DNA of 64,000 nucleotides, taken from the NCBI RefSeq assembly GCF_000819445.1, contig NZ_CP005286.1, positions 992,001 to 1,056,000 on the forward strand, written 5' to 3'. This document shows positions 8,432 to 17,800 of the stretch, one piece after another (the stretch's first letter is position 1; each line of letters opens with the position of its first letter). The notes below the pieces were generated by a model. The model had not been told where the DNA came from. It did not search any database and saw nothing but the letters and a program-made list of their open reading frames with translations. The position numbers and the translations under genes were made by a program. This DNA is from Corynebacterium humireducens NBRC 106098 = DSM 45392 (GTDB lineage Bacteria; Actinomycetota; Actinomycetes; Mycobacteriales; Mycobacteriaceae).

Positions 8432-9067
8432 ATGACACGCAACGCAGGACACGACGCCCACACCCAGGACGCCGCGCTCACCGCCCCGGAGGACCTCTCC
8501 GGCACCGCTGCCTTCGACGCCGGCCAGGGGGACATGCCCAGCTGGGGTGAACTGGTCGCCGAACACGCCGACAGTGTCTACCGCCTCGCGTTCCGCCTCT
8601 CCGGTAACCCGCACGACGCGGAGGACCTCACCCAGGAGACGTTCATGCGTGTGTTCCGCTCCCTCAAGCACTACCAGCCCGGCACCTTCGAGGGCTGGCT
8701 GCACCGCATCACCACGAACCTCTTCCTGGACATGGTGCGCCACCGCAACAAGATCCGCATGGAGGCGCTGCCGGAGGACTACGAGCGTGTCCCCGGCACG
8801 GACATGACCCCGGAGCAGGCGTACTCCGTGGCCAACCTGGACCCGGCCCTGCAGGCCGCGCTGGACCAGCTCAGCCCCGACTTCCGTGTCGCCGTCGTCC
8901 TCTGTGACGTGGTCGGCATGTCCTACGACGAGATCGCCGACACTCTCGGCGTGAAGATGGGCACCGTCCGTTCCCGCATCCACCGCGGTCGGACCCAGCT
9001 GCGGGCCAGCCTCGAGGCCGCCGCACAGAAGGACGAGGGCGCGCAGCTCCTCCTGCGGACCCGCTGA
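8432..9067 (+). CDS. sigE: ECF RNA polymerase sigma factor SigE
   Basis: A 211-residue ECF sigma factor. Region 2 reads [31 protein letters not shown] with the core-binding and -10 recognition helices. Region 4 reads [43 protein letters not shown], a typical helix-turn-helix. In C. glutamicum SigE responds to surface stress and is held by the anti-sigma factor CseE, which is encoded here 48 bases downstream. ATG 8432 is chosen: residues before it (VCSTIIG) are not conserved. The 150-base gap to the divergent methyltransferase gene contains a TTGACA at 8380-8385, but I cannot assign a confident -10. Confidence 0.92.
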   Translation: MTRNAGHDAHTQDAALTAPEDLSGTAAFDAGQGDMPSWGELVAEHADSVYRLAFRLSGNPHDAEDLTQETFMRVFRSLKHYQPGTFEGWLHRITTNLFLDMVRHRNKIRMEALPEDYERVPGTDMTPEQAYSVANLDPALQAALDQLSPDFRVAVVLCDVVGMSYDEIADTLGVKMGTVRSRIHRGRTQLRASLEAAAQKDEGAQLLLRTR

Positions 9068-9115
9068 CCCTGCGAGGGGGTATTCTGGCGGAGAAGAGGA
9101 GGTAGACACACCGCG

Positions 9116-9544
9116 ATGAGCCGCCCCAACCTGCCGCGCATGCCCCGCATGCCGAAGATGACCCGCCCGGCACGCGCACGCGCGACGCGTCGACCCCGTG
9201 AGTTCGCCTCCGTCGAGCACCTCAGCCCCGAGGCCGTGGCCGCCTTCGTGGACGGCGAACTCACCGACCTGGCCTGCCACCGCGCCCGCGTGCACCTCGT
9301 GCACTGCGCCGAGTGCCGCGCCGAGATCGAGCGCCAGCGCGGCGCCTCCGAGTGGCTGCGCGGCTCCAACATCGGGGAGGACGTCCGGGCCCCGCACGAG
9401 CTGCTCGCCCGGCTGGCCGGCATCGCGTCCGCGCCACCCCGCTCCGGCCCCGACGCGGAGTCGACCCCGACGCCCGTGCCCGAGGGCCTGCTGGACAAGA
9501 TGGAGATGATCCTGCGGGCGGTCAAGCGTAACCAGGGCCACTAG
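9116..9544 (+). CDS. cseE: Zinc-binding anti-sigma factor (CseE/RseA type)
   Basis: A 142-residue soluble protein with a ZAS-type anti-sigma motif: VDGEL at about residue 44, then H-x3-C-x2-C in VHLVHCAECRAE (about residues 60-68). No membrane segment is visible, as in mycobacterial RseA. It is predicted to bind SigE in the cytoplasm and release it under stress, possibly by thiol chemistry or proteolysis. A good AGGAGGT ribosome-binding site (9099-9105) precedes ATG 9116. The N-terminus (residues 1-30) is unusually Arg/Pro/Met-rich. Its position directly after sigE supports the pairing. Confidence 0.88.
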   Translation: MSRPNLPRMPRMPKMTRPARARATRRPREFASVEHLSPEAVAAFVDGELTDLACHRARVHLVHCAECRAEIERQRGASEWLRGSNIGEDVRAPHELLARLAGIASAPPRSGPDAESTPTPVPEGLLDKMEMILRAVKRNQGH

Positions 9545-9569
9545 CCGCACGGCGGTGGCGTGGTGTGAC

Positions 9570-9575
9570 TAAGGT
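9570..9575 (+). promoter_or_regulatory. -10 hexamer TAAGGT, leaderless tatB start
   Basis: TAAGGT ends six bases before the GTG at 9582, suggesting that tatB has its own leaderless promoter apart from sigE-cseE. Confidence 0.5.
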
Positions 9576-9581
9576 GGATGT

Positions 9582-10058
9582 GTGTTTCAGAGTATCGGTT
9601 GGCTGGAGATCTTCACGCTGCTGATCGTGGCTCTCATTGTCGTCGGCCCGGAGCGTCTGCCCGGACTCATCGAGGACGTGCGGGCGGCGATCTTCGCGGC
9701 CCGACGCGCGATCAACAACGCCAAGAAGGAGCTGAACGGCGAGTTCGGCCCGGAGTTCGACGAGTTCCGTAAGCCCCTCGAGCAGGTGGCGGAGTACACG
9801 CGCCTCGGCCCCCGGGGAGCCCTCACCAAGGCACTCTTCGACGGCGACGACTCCGCCCTCGACGACTTCGACCCGCAGCGCCTCATGCGGGAGGATCCGC
9901 GTGACACCCCCGACGCCCGTCGCCGGACCCCGCAGCCGCAGCCCTCGCAGCAGCAGGCGTGGCAGCAGAATCAGCCGAACCCGCCGCAGTCCCCGGACGA
10001 CACCCCGAAGGGTGACTACGGGACCGGCGGCGGGTTCTCCTGGGCCGACATCACCTAG
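9582..10058 (+). CDS. tatB: Sec-independent protein translocase subunit TatB
   Basis: A 158-residue twin-arginine translocase component. An N-terminal membrane helix ([24 protein letters not shown]) contains the TatA/B hinge and the conserved E near the start and GPERLP, followed by an amphipathic helix. The C-terminal third (from about residue 110) is Pro/Gln-rich and likely disordered. TatB receives folded twin-arginine substrates with TatC before TatA pores form. Location after sigE-cseE matches C. glutamicum and M. tuberculosis. It converges on mrp with a 4-base overlap (CTAG). Confidence 0.92.
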   Translation: MFQSIGWLEIFTLLIVALIVVGPERLPGLIEDVRAAIFAARRAINNAKKELNGEFGPEFDEFRKPLEQVAEYTRLGPRGALTKALFDGDDSALDDFDPQRLMREDPRDTPDARRRTPQPQPSQQQAWQQNQPNPPQSPDDTPKGDYGTGGGFSWADIT

Positions 10059-11197
10059 CTGCGGGTGACGCCCAGCCCCAGCGACTTGCCGGCCAGCGAC
10101 TCGCGACGGGTCATCAGCTGCTCCGCGACGGCTCCGATGGCGCGGCCCGCCGGGCTGTCCGGCTCGGAGACGGCGATCGGGGTGCCGTCGTCGCCGTGGG
10201 CACGCAGCGCCGGGTCCAGCGGGATCTGGCCGAGCAGCGGCACCTTGCCGCCCGTGAGCACGGACAGACGCTCGGCGACGTGCTGGCCGCCGCCCTCGCC
10301 GAAGACGTCGAGGGTCGTGCCGTCGGGAAGCACCATGGCGGACATGTTCTCGATGACGCCCGCGACCCGCTGACGGGTCTGCTGGGTGATGGAACCGGCG
10401 CGCTCGGCGACCTCCGCGGCCGCGGCCTGCGGGGTGGTGACGATGAGCAGCTCCGCGTTCGGCACCAGCTGCGCCACGGAGATGGCGACGTCACCGGTGC
10501 CCGGCGGCAGGTCCATGAACAGGAAGTCCAGGTCGCCCCAGAAGACGTCGGCGAGGAACTGCTGGATCGCGCGGTGCAGCATGGGGCCGCGCCACACGAC
10601 CGGCGCGTTGCCGTCGACGAAGTGGCCGATGGAGATGAGCTTCACGCCGTGGGCCATCGGCGGCATGATCATGTCGTCGACGGCGGTGGGGCGGTCCGTG
10701 GAACCGAGGAGACCCGGCACGGAGTGGCCGTAGATGTCGGCGTCGAGGACACCGACCTTGAAGCCGCGCGCCGCCAGGGCGACGGCCAGGTTGACGGTCA
10801 TCGAGGACTTGCCGACGCCGCCCTTGCCCGACGCCACCGCGTACACGCGGGTCGTCGAGTCGGGCTCGGCGAAGGGGATCGTGGGCTCCTCGACGCCACC
10901 GCGCAGCGACATGCGCAGCTCACGGCGCTGCTCATCGCTCATGACGTCGGTGGTGACGGTGACGGAACCGACGCCCTCGATCTCCTCCACCGCCGCCTGC
11001 GCGTTGGACGTGATGGTGGATTTCATCGGGCAGCCGGCGATGGTGAGGTAGAGCTCGACAGCGACGTCCGAGCCGTTGACGGCGATCGACTTGACCATCC
11101 CCAGCTCGGTGAGGGGCTTGCCGATTTCAGGGTCCTCTACGCGGGACAGCGCGCTGCGGACAGCGGATTCGGTGATAGCAGACATGACAGCGTCCAT
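10055..11197 (-). CDS. mrp: Mrp/NBP35-type P-loop ATPase, Fe-S cluster carrier
   Basis: A 380-residue ApbC/Mrp protein. Residues about 5-95 form a DUF59 (MIP18-like) domain. A deviant Walker [10 protein letters not shown] sits at 124-132, followed by [16 protein letters not shown] and [16 protein letters not shown] of the MinD/Mrp ATPase. Family members assemble or carry [4Fe-4S] clusters for apo-proteins. There are two in-frame starts, 11197 (MDAV) and 11185 (MSAITES). Neither has a clear ribosome-binding site, and the second fits many homologues better. It follows the DUF1003 gene by 9 bases, so probably shares its transcript. Confidence 0.9.
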   Translation of the reverse strand: MDAVMSAITESAVRSALSRVEDPEIGKPLTELGMVKSIAVNGSDVAVELYLTIAGCPMKSTITSNAQAAVEEIEGVGSVTVTTDVMSDEQRRELRMSLRGGVEEPTIPFAEPDSTTRVYAVASGKGGVGKSSMTVNLAVALAARGFKVGVLDADIYGHSVPGLLGSTDRPTAVDDMIMPPMAHGVKLISIGHFVDGNAPVVWRGPMLHRAIQQFLADVFWGDLDFLFMDLPPGTGDVAISVAQLVPNAELLIVTTPQAAAAEVAERAGSITQQTRQRVAGVIENMSAMVLPDGTTLDVFGEGGGQHVAERLSVLTGGKVPLLGQIPLDPALRAHGDDGTPIAVSEPDSPAGRAIGAVAEQLMTRRESLAGKSLGLGVTRS

Positions 11198-11206
11198 CGT
11201 AGTAAG

Positions 11207-11764
11207 TCAGCGGCCGGTGTCGTCCGCCAGGTCACCCTGGGTGGGCTCGGAGAGGTCCTCGTGGGAGTCGGCGACATCGGCGGAGACGTCGTCGAGCTTC
11301 GCCTCCAGGCGCTCCAGCAGAGCCCGCAGATCCTCCAGCTCGTGGCGCAGGAAGTCGCGGGACACCATGTCACCGACGGCCAGTCGCACGCCGGCGAGCT
11401 CCCGGGCGAGGAACTCGGTGTCCGCCTTCGTCTGCTCCGCCCGCCGGCGGTCCGCGGACAGCGTCACCTTGTCACGGTCCTCCTGCCGGTTCTGCGCCAG
11501 GAGGATGAGCGGGGCGGCGTAGGCGGCCTGCGTCGAGAAGGCCAGGTTGAGCAGGATGAACGGGTAGGGGTCCCACTTCCAGATGAACCAGCCGCCCGCG
11601 TTGAGCGCGATCCACACGATCACGATGACGGTCTGCCACATGAGGTACTGGCCCGTGCCGAAGAAACGGGCGACCTGCTCCGCGCCGGCGCCGACGGCGT
11701 CGTCGTCGATACGCAGCAGCCGGGAGCGGCGCTTCGCGACGGGGGTGTCCAGGTAGTCAGCCAC
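11207..11764 (-). CDS. DUF1003-family membrane protein
   Basis: A 185-residue protein with two adjacent membrane helices in the DUF1003 core (FFGTGQYLMWQTVIVIVWIALNAGG and PYPFILLNLAFSTQAAYAAPLIL). A cytoplasmic charged helical tail (residues about 105-170) likely forms a coiled coil. Function is unknown. GTG 11764 is chosen because a TAAGGAGA ribosome-binding site lies six bases upstream; the longer open frame extends into the CBS gene. It overlaps the CBS gene's stop by 8 bases, so it is translationally coupled to it. This CBS-DUF1003-mrp order is conserved in the order as I recall. Confidence 0.85.
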   Translation of the reverse strand: MADYLDTPVAKRRSRLLRIDDDAVGAGAEQVARFFGTGQYLMWQTVIVIVWIALNAGGWFIWKWDPYPFILLNLAFSTQAAYAAPLILLAQNRQEDRDKVTLSADRRRAEQTKADTEFLARELAGVRLAVGDMVSRDFLRHELEDLRALLERLEAKLDDVSADVADSHEDLSEPTQGDLADDTGR

Positions 11765-13046
11765 GGTGCGTCTCCTTACGCGGGCGCAGGCCCTCGGAAC
11801 GCCAGTCCTCGGGCAGCAGGTGGTCGAGGAGGTCATCGACGGCGACGGCCCCCAGCAGATGGTTGTCCTCGTCGAGCACAGGCCCGCAGACGAGGTTGTA
11901 CGTCGCGAAGTAGCGGGCGGCGGTCTCCTGGTCGTCGTCCGCGTAGAGCGGCGGCAGGTCTGGGTCGAGGATGCCCGACACCAGGGTCGAGGGCGGCTCG
12001 CGCAGCAGCTTCTGCAGGTGCACGCACCCCAGGTAGTGGCCCGTCGGGGTGGCCGTCGGGGGACGCACCACGAAGACCATCGACGCCAGCGAGGTCGGCA
12101 GATCGGGGTTGCGGGCCAGGGCCAGCGCCTCCGCGACGGTGGTCTGCGGGGTGAGGATGAGCGGCTCCGGGGTCATGAGCGCGCCGACCGTGTCGGGGGA
12201 GAAGCTCATGAGACGACGGACCGGGGCGGACTCCTCCGGGTCCATCAGCTCGAGGAGCACCTCGGCCTTGTCGCCCGGCAGCTCCTGGAGGATGTCGGCG
12301 GCGTCGTCCGGGTCCATCTCCTCGAGGACGTCCGCGGCACGCTCGATGTCGAGGGTCTCCAGCAGCTCCGCCTGATGATCCTCCGGCATCTCCTGGAGGA
12401 TGTCGGCCAGACGCTCGTCGTTGAGCTCGTTGGCCAGCTGGTGCCGCTCGTCGCTGGACAGTTCGTGGAGGATGTTCGCGACGTCCGCGGGACGCATCCG
12501 GTCGAAACCCGCCAGCCGCTCCGCCAGCTCGTCCGACTGCCCGGCACCACCCGAGGACAGTCCGTGGACGTGATTCCACGGGGCGGTGAACAGGCTGGGG
12601 GCGCGGCCGAACTTGGGGCGCGCACCGAACATCGCCACCTTGGTGATCACCCAGTCGCGTGTGCGCACCCGCTCCAGCTCGATGTCGGCGATCTCCACTG
12701 CCCGACCCTGCAGGTGGGGCAGCTCCGGGTCGTCCGTGTGCACCTTCGCACCCACCAGATCACCCATGAGGGTCAGCTCACCCGCACGGACCTGGAAGGC
12801 CCGCATGGACACCGAACCCGACGCCAGGGTGATGTCACCCGGCTCGATCGCCGCGATGCGTCCCATCGGCACGAAGATGCGCCGTCGGCTCACCAGCTCC
12901 ACCACCACACCCAGCGCGCGGGACTGCTGCCCCTGCGGACGGATGGTGACCACGACGTCGCGGACACGGCCGATGGGGTCCAGATCCGGGCCTCTGACCT
13001 GCAGTCCGATCAGACGACCCGCGTACACGCGGGTGACAGCACTCAT
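11757..13046 (-). CDS. MgtE N-domain / CBS-pair cytosolic protein
   Basis: A 429-residue protein with an N-terminal PRC-barrel-like region (residues about 1-140: VYAGRLIGLQVRGPDLDPIGRVRDVVV). A MgtE intracellular N domain follows (about 160-290: repeated LADILQEMPEDHQAELLETL and DAADILQELP), then a CBS pair (about 295-415, starting TVGALMTPEPLILTPQTTVAEAL). No membrane helices are present, so it is not itself an Mg transporter, although it is often annotated as one. It is more likely an Mg or nucleotide sensor. ATG 13046 has a TAGAAT -10 eight bases upstream and no ribosome-binding site. It heads the minus-strand set CBS-DUF1003-mrp. Confidence 0.83.
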   Translation of the reverse strand: MSAVTRVYAGRLIGLQVRGPDLDPIGRVRDVVVTIRPQGQQSRALGVVVELVSRRRIFVPMGRIAAIEPGDITLASGSVSMRAFQVRAGELTLMGDLVGAKVHTDDPELPHLQGRAVEIADIELERVRTRDWVITKVAMFGARPKFGRAPSLFTAPWNHVHGLSSGGAGQSDELAERLAGFDRMRPADVANILHELSSDERHQLANELNDERLADILQEMPEDHQAELLETLDIERAADVLEEMDPDDAADILQELPGDKAEVLLELMDPEESAPVRRLMSFSPDTVGALMTPEPLILTPQTTVAEALALARNPDLPTSLASMVFVVRPPTATPTGHYLGCVHLQKLLREPPSTLVSGILDPDLPPLYADDDQETAARYFATYNLVCGPVLDEDNHLLGAVAVDDLLDHLLPEDWRSEGLRPRKETHRG

Positions 13047-13054
13047 GACACCCA

Positions 13055-13060
13055 ATTCTA
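13055..13060 (-). promoter_or_regulatory. -10 hexamer TAGAAT upstream of MgtE/CBS gene
   Basis: On the minus strand TAGAAT is followed by eight bases and the ATG at 13046. It lies in the 52-base divergent gap with the YflT-like gene. Confidence 0.5.
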
Positions 13061-13098
13061 GACCGGAACCAAACGGACTCCTGATTCGTTGAACAGGT

Positions 13099-13596
13099 AT
13101 GAGCTCCCCCGAGAAACGTCCACCCCTGCGCGCCCGACCCACCGGCTGGCCGGTGGGCAGTTTCGACTCCTACGAGGATGCGCAGGCGGCCGTCGACAAG
13201 CTCTCTGACCTGGATTTCCCCGTCGCCGACCTCACCATCGTCGGTGTGGACCTCATGGAGGTCGAGCGGGTCAGCGGACGCCTCACCTGGCCGCGCGTCA
13301 TCGGCGGGGGTGCCGCGTCCGGTGCCTGGATCGGTCTGTTCTTCGGACTGCTGTTCAGCTTCCTCGGCGGCGACATGACCTCCGCCCTGCTGCTCGGCCT
13401 GCTCCTGGGCGTGGTCTTCGGCATGGTGTCCGCCGCCGTGCCCTACGCCCTGTCCGCCGGCAAACGGGACTTCACCTCCCGCACGGAGATCGTCGCCGGC
13501 CGCTACGACCTGCTGTGCGACCCCGCCCGCGCCCCCGAGGCCCGCGACATCATCGCCCGCTCGGGTCTGGCCCGGATTCAGCCTCCGACCGGGTAG
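13099..13596 (+). CDS. YflT/GSP17M-domain membrane protein
   Basis: A 165-residue protein. The N-terminal half (GSFDSYEDAQAAVDKLSDLDFPVADLTIVGVDL) matches the general stress protein 17M-like (YflT) domain. Two glycine-rich membrane helices follow (about residues 72-90 and 95-115: ASGAWIGLFFGLLFSFLGG and ALLLGLLLGVVFGMVSAAV). A short C-terminal segment ends RYDLLCDPARAPEARDII. Function is unknown; in mycobacteria a similar gene sits next to the MgtE/CBS protein. It is divergent from that gene here. Confidence 0.78.
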   Translation: MSSPEKRPPLRARPTGWPVGSFDSYEDAQAAVDKLSDLDFPVADLTIVGVDLMEVERVSGRLTWPRVIGGGAASGAWIGLFFGLLFSFLGGDMTSALLLGLLLGVVFGMVSAAVPYALSAGKRDFTSRTEIVAGRYDLLCDPARAPEARDIIARSGLARIQPPTG

Positions 13597-13599
13597 ATT
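13594..13599 (+). promoter_or_regulatory. -10 hexamer TAGATT, leaderless lipoprotein start
   Basis: The hexamer includes the TAG stop of the preceding gene and ends seven bases before the ATG at 13607. Confidence 0.55.
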
Positions 13600-13606
13600 C
13601 ATCGGC

Positions 13607-14296
13607 ATGAATGCCGCCCCGTCCGCCGCCCGCACCCCGAGGAGGCTGGTGTGGTCGGCCACACTGGCCGCCGTGACCCTGCTCGCGGGGCTCGCGGGCT
13701 GCTCCACCGCGGAACCCGGCCGCTCACCGGACCCCGACCACGAACGTCCCGTCCGGATCCTCGTCTCCGGGCACTCCCCGGAACAGCTGATCCTCGGGCA
13801 GATCTACCTCCAGGTCCTCAACGAGGAGGGCCGCGAGGCCGACCTCATCAGCGAGTCCACCCCCCAGCCCCTCAACCGGCTGGCACGCCTCCGGGAGAAG
13901 GAGGTGGACCTCGTCATCGGCTGCACCGGCAACCTCCTCCACCGCCTCGACCCGGTGCGCGCCCACGAACTGTCCGCCGAGATCGCGGCCGGAAAGGTCG
14001 AGGACCCCGCCGACCAGACCCACCGCGAGTTCGTCGGGGCGCTGCCCGGTTCACTCACCACCACCGACCCGTCCTCCGCGCAGGGCTGCGCCGAGGACGT
14101 GCACCTCCGGCAGGTCCCCGACCTTCCCGAGAGCATCGTCCCCGTCTTCTCCCGGGACCTCTTCGACCGGGAGGAGACCGCCGCCCTCGCCGCCGTCACC
14201 CGCGTGCTGACCACCGAGGAGATCGCCTCCCTCATCGAGGAGCTGGAGAAGGAGTCTTCGGTCTCGACCGTCGTCGCAGAGTGGCTGGGTTACTAG
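13607..14296 (+). CDS. Lipoprotein, type-2 substrate-binding (OpuAC/QAT-like) protein
   Basis: A 229-residue secreted lipoprotein. It has a basic N-terminus, a hydrophobic stretch and the lipobox LAGC with Cys at about residue 32. The mature part has RILVSGHSPEQLILGQIYLQVL and LREKEVDLVIGCTGNLL. These resemble the first lobe of glycine-betaine/choline (QAT) binding proteins, where a ..VD.. ...YTG.LL stretch is usual. No ABC permease or ATPase is adjacent, so it is an orphan binding protein or has been recruited for another envelope role. The family placement is by pattern only. A leaderless TAGATT -10 precedes it. Confidence 0.7.
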   Translation: MNAAPSAARTPRRLVWSATLAAVTLLAGLAGCSTAEPGRSPDPDHERPVRILVSGHSPEQLILGQIYLQVLNEEGREADLISESTPQPLNRLARLREKEVDLVIGCTGNLLHRLDPVRAHELSAEIAAGKVEDPADQTHREFVGALPGSLTTTDPSSAQGCAEDVHLRQVPDLPESIVPVFSRDLFDREETAALAAVTRVLTTEEIASLIEELEKESSVSTVVAEWLGY

Positions 14297-14308
14297 GACC
14301 TGCCTGAA

Positions 14309-14365
14309 AACAGGTGAAACGTCAATCCACCGACATCCCTGACACCACAAACGGGCTCACCTGTT
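14309..14365. repeat. Inverted repeat AACAGGTGA / TCACCTGTT
   Basis: Nine-base perfect arms at 14309-14317 and 14357-14365, 39 bases apart. The right arm is followed by a T-rich run (CTCTTTTC). It could terminate the lipoprotein transcript or be an operator pair. It is in the 14297-14807 spacer, which otherwise holds only the possible micro-gene below and the odhA hairpin. Confidence 0.4.
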
Positions 14366-14437
14366 CTCTTTTCATCCCGACTGGCGATCGTCCCTGGACG
14401 TCGATCAGCCACCCGTGTCGAGTTTCGGTGAGGAGGT

Positions 14438-14587
14438 TCAGGCAGCCTCCTCGTCACCCGGCTCGGGTGGCGGCTTGCGCATCCCGCGCCATACGGCGAG
14501 CCAGCTCTCCACGGTCTCGGACGGCCGTAAGGCGAATCCTACTGTGACCGCAATGATCACTCCCACTGGCACTTCGTTTATATCCAT
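14438..14587 (-). CDS. Possible 49-residue membrane micro-protein
   Basis: An ATG-initiated frame starting MDINEVPVGVIIAVTVGFALRP and ending PPPEPGDEEAA. It has one hydrophobic segment (residues about 6-20), then SETVESWLAVWRGMRKPP. The layout of a single membrane helix followed by a charged tail is plausible for a real small protein. No convincing ribosome-binding site is visible and I recognise no family. It lies in a 510-base gap with no other gene. This is a candidate only. Confidence 0.35.
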   Translation of the reverse strand: MDINEVPVGVIIAVTVGFALRPSETVESWLAVWRGMRKPPPEPGDEEAA

Positions 14588-14747
14588 GTGGAGATAGAAG
14601 CACGGTGCTGTGCGCGTGAGGTTGGACGTGCTCGTAGGAGACCGGTAATGACCAGCTCAGTCGGGTTTTCGTGGTTGACCGTACTGACCGAACCTACTGT
14701 GCCGCCCAGGTGTACCCGCCGATGACGCGGACGTCGGGAAGCACAAC

Positions 14748-14781
14748 GGCGCCCGGCCCCTCCGAGGAGGAGCCGGGCGCC
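14748..14781 (-). terminator. Hairpin downstream of odhA
   Basis: Ten-base GC-rich arms (GGCGCCCGGC at 14748-14757 and its complement at 14772-14781) with a 14-base loop that can pair further, 26 bases past the odhA stop. The trailing T-run is weak on the minus strand (GTTGTG). Confidence 0.6.
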
Positions 14782-14807
14782 GGCGGTGAGTCAGGAACCC
14801 TGTCGGA

Positions 14808-17800
14808 CTAGGCGAAGGCCTCGTCGATCAGCTGGGCCTGCTCAAGCTGGTGGACCTTGGTCACACCGGTGGCCGTCGAGGACTGCGCACGGCGGGAGAT
14901 ACGGCGCATCTCCGGCATACCCGGGATCAGGTTACGCAGGTGCTCGTTGTAGAACGGCCACGGACCCTGGTTCGCCGGCTCGTCCTGGACGAAGCGGACC
15001 TCGGTGGCGTTCGGGTAGCACTCGAAGGCCTCGCGCAGACGGTTGAACGGGATCGGGTGCAGCATCTCGACGCGCACGATCGCGATGTCCTCGCGCTTGT
15101 CCTTCTTACGACGCTTCTCCAGTTCGTAGTACACCTTGCCGGAGCAGAGCATGATCGTGGTGACCTTCTCGGCGTCGCCGATGATGTTGCCCTCGAGGTC
15201 GACCAGACGCGGGTCGTTGTAGACCGACTGGAAGGACTTCACGTCGGTGAAGTGCTCGACCGGGGAGGCGGCGTCCTTCATGCGGAGCATCGACTTCGGG
15301 GTGAACACGACCAGCGGGCGACGCATGGTACCCAGTGCGTGACGACGCAGCAGGTGGAAGTGGTTCGCCGGGGTCGTCGGCTGGGCGACGGTCATGGAAC
15401 CCTCGGCACACAGCTGCAGGAAGCGCTCGATGCGGGCGGAGGAGTGGTCCGGGCCCTGGCCCTCGTAGCCGTGCGGCAGGAGGAGGATGACGCCGGAGGT
15501 CTGACCCCACTTGGCCTCACCGGAGGAGACGTACTCGTCGATGATGGTCTGCGCACCGTTGGCGAAGTCACCGAACTGTGCCTCCCAGGCGACGACGGCG
15601 TCGGAGTTGCCCATGGTGTAGCCGTACTCGAAGCCCATGCCGGCGTACTCGGTGAGGGCGGAGTTGTACACGAGGAACTTGCCGCCGTTGCCCTTCTCCA
15701 CGGCCAGCTCGTTGAGCGGGTTGAACTCGTTGCCGTTGCGCGGGTCGATCGGGATGGCGTGACGCTGGGTGAAGGTGCCTCGGCGGGAGTCCTCACCGGC
15801 GAGGCGGACCAGACGGCCCTCGTTCGCCAGGGAGGAGAAGGCGATGAGCTCGCCCCAGCCCCAGTCGATGCCACCCTCGCGGACGGACTCGGCGCGACGC
15901 TTGGCCACCGGTGCCACACGCGGGTGGAACTCGAAGTCCTCCGGTGCGTTGGAGTAGGCCATGCCGATCTCGACGAGGTCCTCGCGGGTGATGGAGGTGT
16001 CCAGGCCACGGGTCAGCTCCTGGGAGCCGGTGATGCCGGTCTGCTCCTGCGGGCCCTCCTTCTCGGCCTCCTTGACCTCGTTGAAGACGGACTCCATCTG
16101 GTCGTGGAAGTCCTGTGCCGCGATCGCGGCGTCCTCGGCGGAGAGGTCACCACGGCCGACGAGGTCGTCGGTGTAGCGGGCACGGACGGACTTGCGGTCC
16201 GCGATGAGGTCGTACATGAGCGGCTGGGTCATCGACGGGTCGTCGGCCTCGTTGTGGCCGCGGCGACGGTAGCAGATGAGGTCGATGAAGACATCCTTGC
16301 CGAAGCGGCGACGGTACTCGGTGGCCAGCTGACCGACCCAGACGACGGCCTCCGGGTCGTCGCCGTTGACGTGGAAGACCGGGCAGTCGAAGCCCTTGGC
16401 CACGTCGGTGGCGTAGTGGGTGGAGCGGGAGGAGTCCGGGGTGGTGGTGAAGCCGATCTGGTTGTTCACCACGATGTGGACGGTGCCGCCGACGGTGTAG
16501 CCGCGCAGGCCGTACAGGTTGATCGTCTCCTGGACGATGCCCAGGCCGGCGAAGGAGGCGTCACCGTGGAGCATGAGCGGCATGACGGTGAAGCCGTCGT
16601 CGCCCTTGTCCAGCAGGTCCTGCTTGGCGCGGGCCATACCCACCATGACCGGGTTGACGGCCTCGAGGTGGGACGGGTTGGCGGTGAGGGAGACCTTGAT
16701 CTCGCCGTCGCCGAACATCTGGATGTGGGTGCCCTCGGAGCCGAGGTGGTACTTCACGTCACCGGAGCCACCGATCTGGCCCTGGGTGATGTTGCCCTCG
16801 AACTCGTTGAAGATGGTGGCCAGGGACTTGCCCACGATGTTGAACAGGACGTTCAGGCGACCACGGTGCGGCATGCCGATGACGACCTCGTCGAGGCCCT
16901 GGCCTGCGGCGGTGTCGATGGCGGCGTCCATGAGCGGGATGAGGGCCTCGGCGCCCTCGAGGGAGAAGCGCTTCTGGCCGACGTACTTGGTCTGCAGGAA
17001 GTTCTCGAAGGCCTCGGCGGCGTTGAGCTTCTGCAGGATGTACTTCTGCTCGGCGTTGGTCGGCTTGGGCATGCCCGCCTCGAGGCGGTCCTGCAGCCAC
17101 TCACGCTCGTCGCGGTCGAGGATGTGGGTGTACTCGGAACCGACCTTGAGGGTGTAGGCGGCGCGCAGGCGGGAGAGCACCTCGCGCAGGGTCATGGACT
17201 CCTTGCCGCCGAAGCCACCGACGTGGAAGGTGCGGTCCAGGTCCCAGATGGTCAGGCCGTGGGTCTCGATGTCGAGGTCACGGTGGTCCGGCACCGGCAT
17301 GCCCGGCTGGATCCACTGCAGCGGGTTGGTGTCGGCGATGAGGTGGCCGCGGGAGCGGTACGCCTCGATGAGCTGCATGACGCGGGTGTTCTTGTCGATG
17401 CCGCGGTTCGGCAGGTCCTGCGCCCAACGCATGGGGGCGTAGGGGATGTTCATCCGGTCGAAGATGTGGTCCCAGAACTTGTCGTCGACCAGCAGCTGCG
17501 ACATGGTGCGCAGGAACTCACCGGACTCCGCGCCCTGGATGACGCGGTGGTCGTAGGTGGAGGTGATGGTGACGAGCTTGCCCACGCCCAGCTCGGCGAG
17601 GCGGTCCTCGGAGGCGCCGGCGAACTCGGCCGGGTAGTCCATGGAGCCGACGCCGATGATGGTGCCCTGGCCCTTGGTCAGACGCGGGACGGAGTGGCGG
17701 GTGCCGATGCCGCCCGGGTTGGTCAGGGAGACGGTGACGCCCTGGTAGTCATCGAGCTTCAGCTTGCCGACGCGGGAACGCTCGACGATGTCCTCGTAGG

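Noticed and set aside
11757..13046. Magnesium transporter MgtE
   Set aside because: Only the cytosolic N and CBS domains are present and no membrane helices follow, so it is not a transporter.
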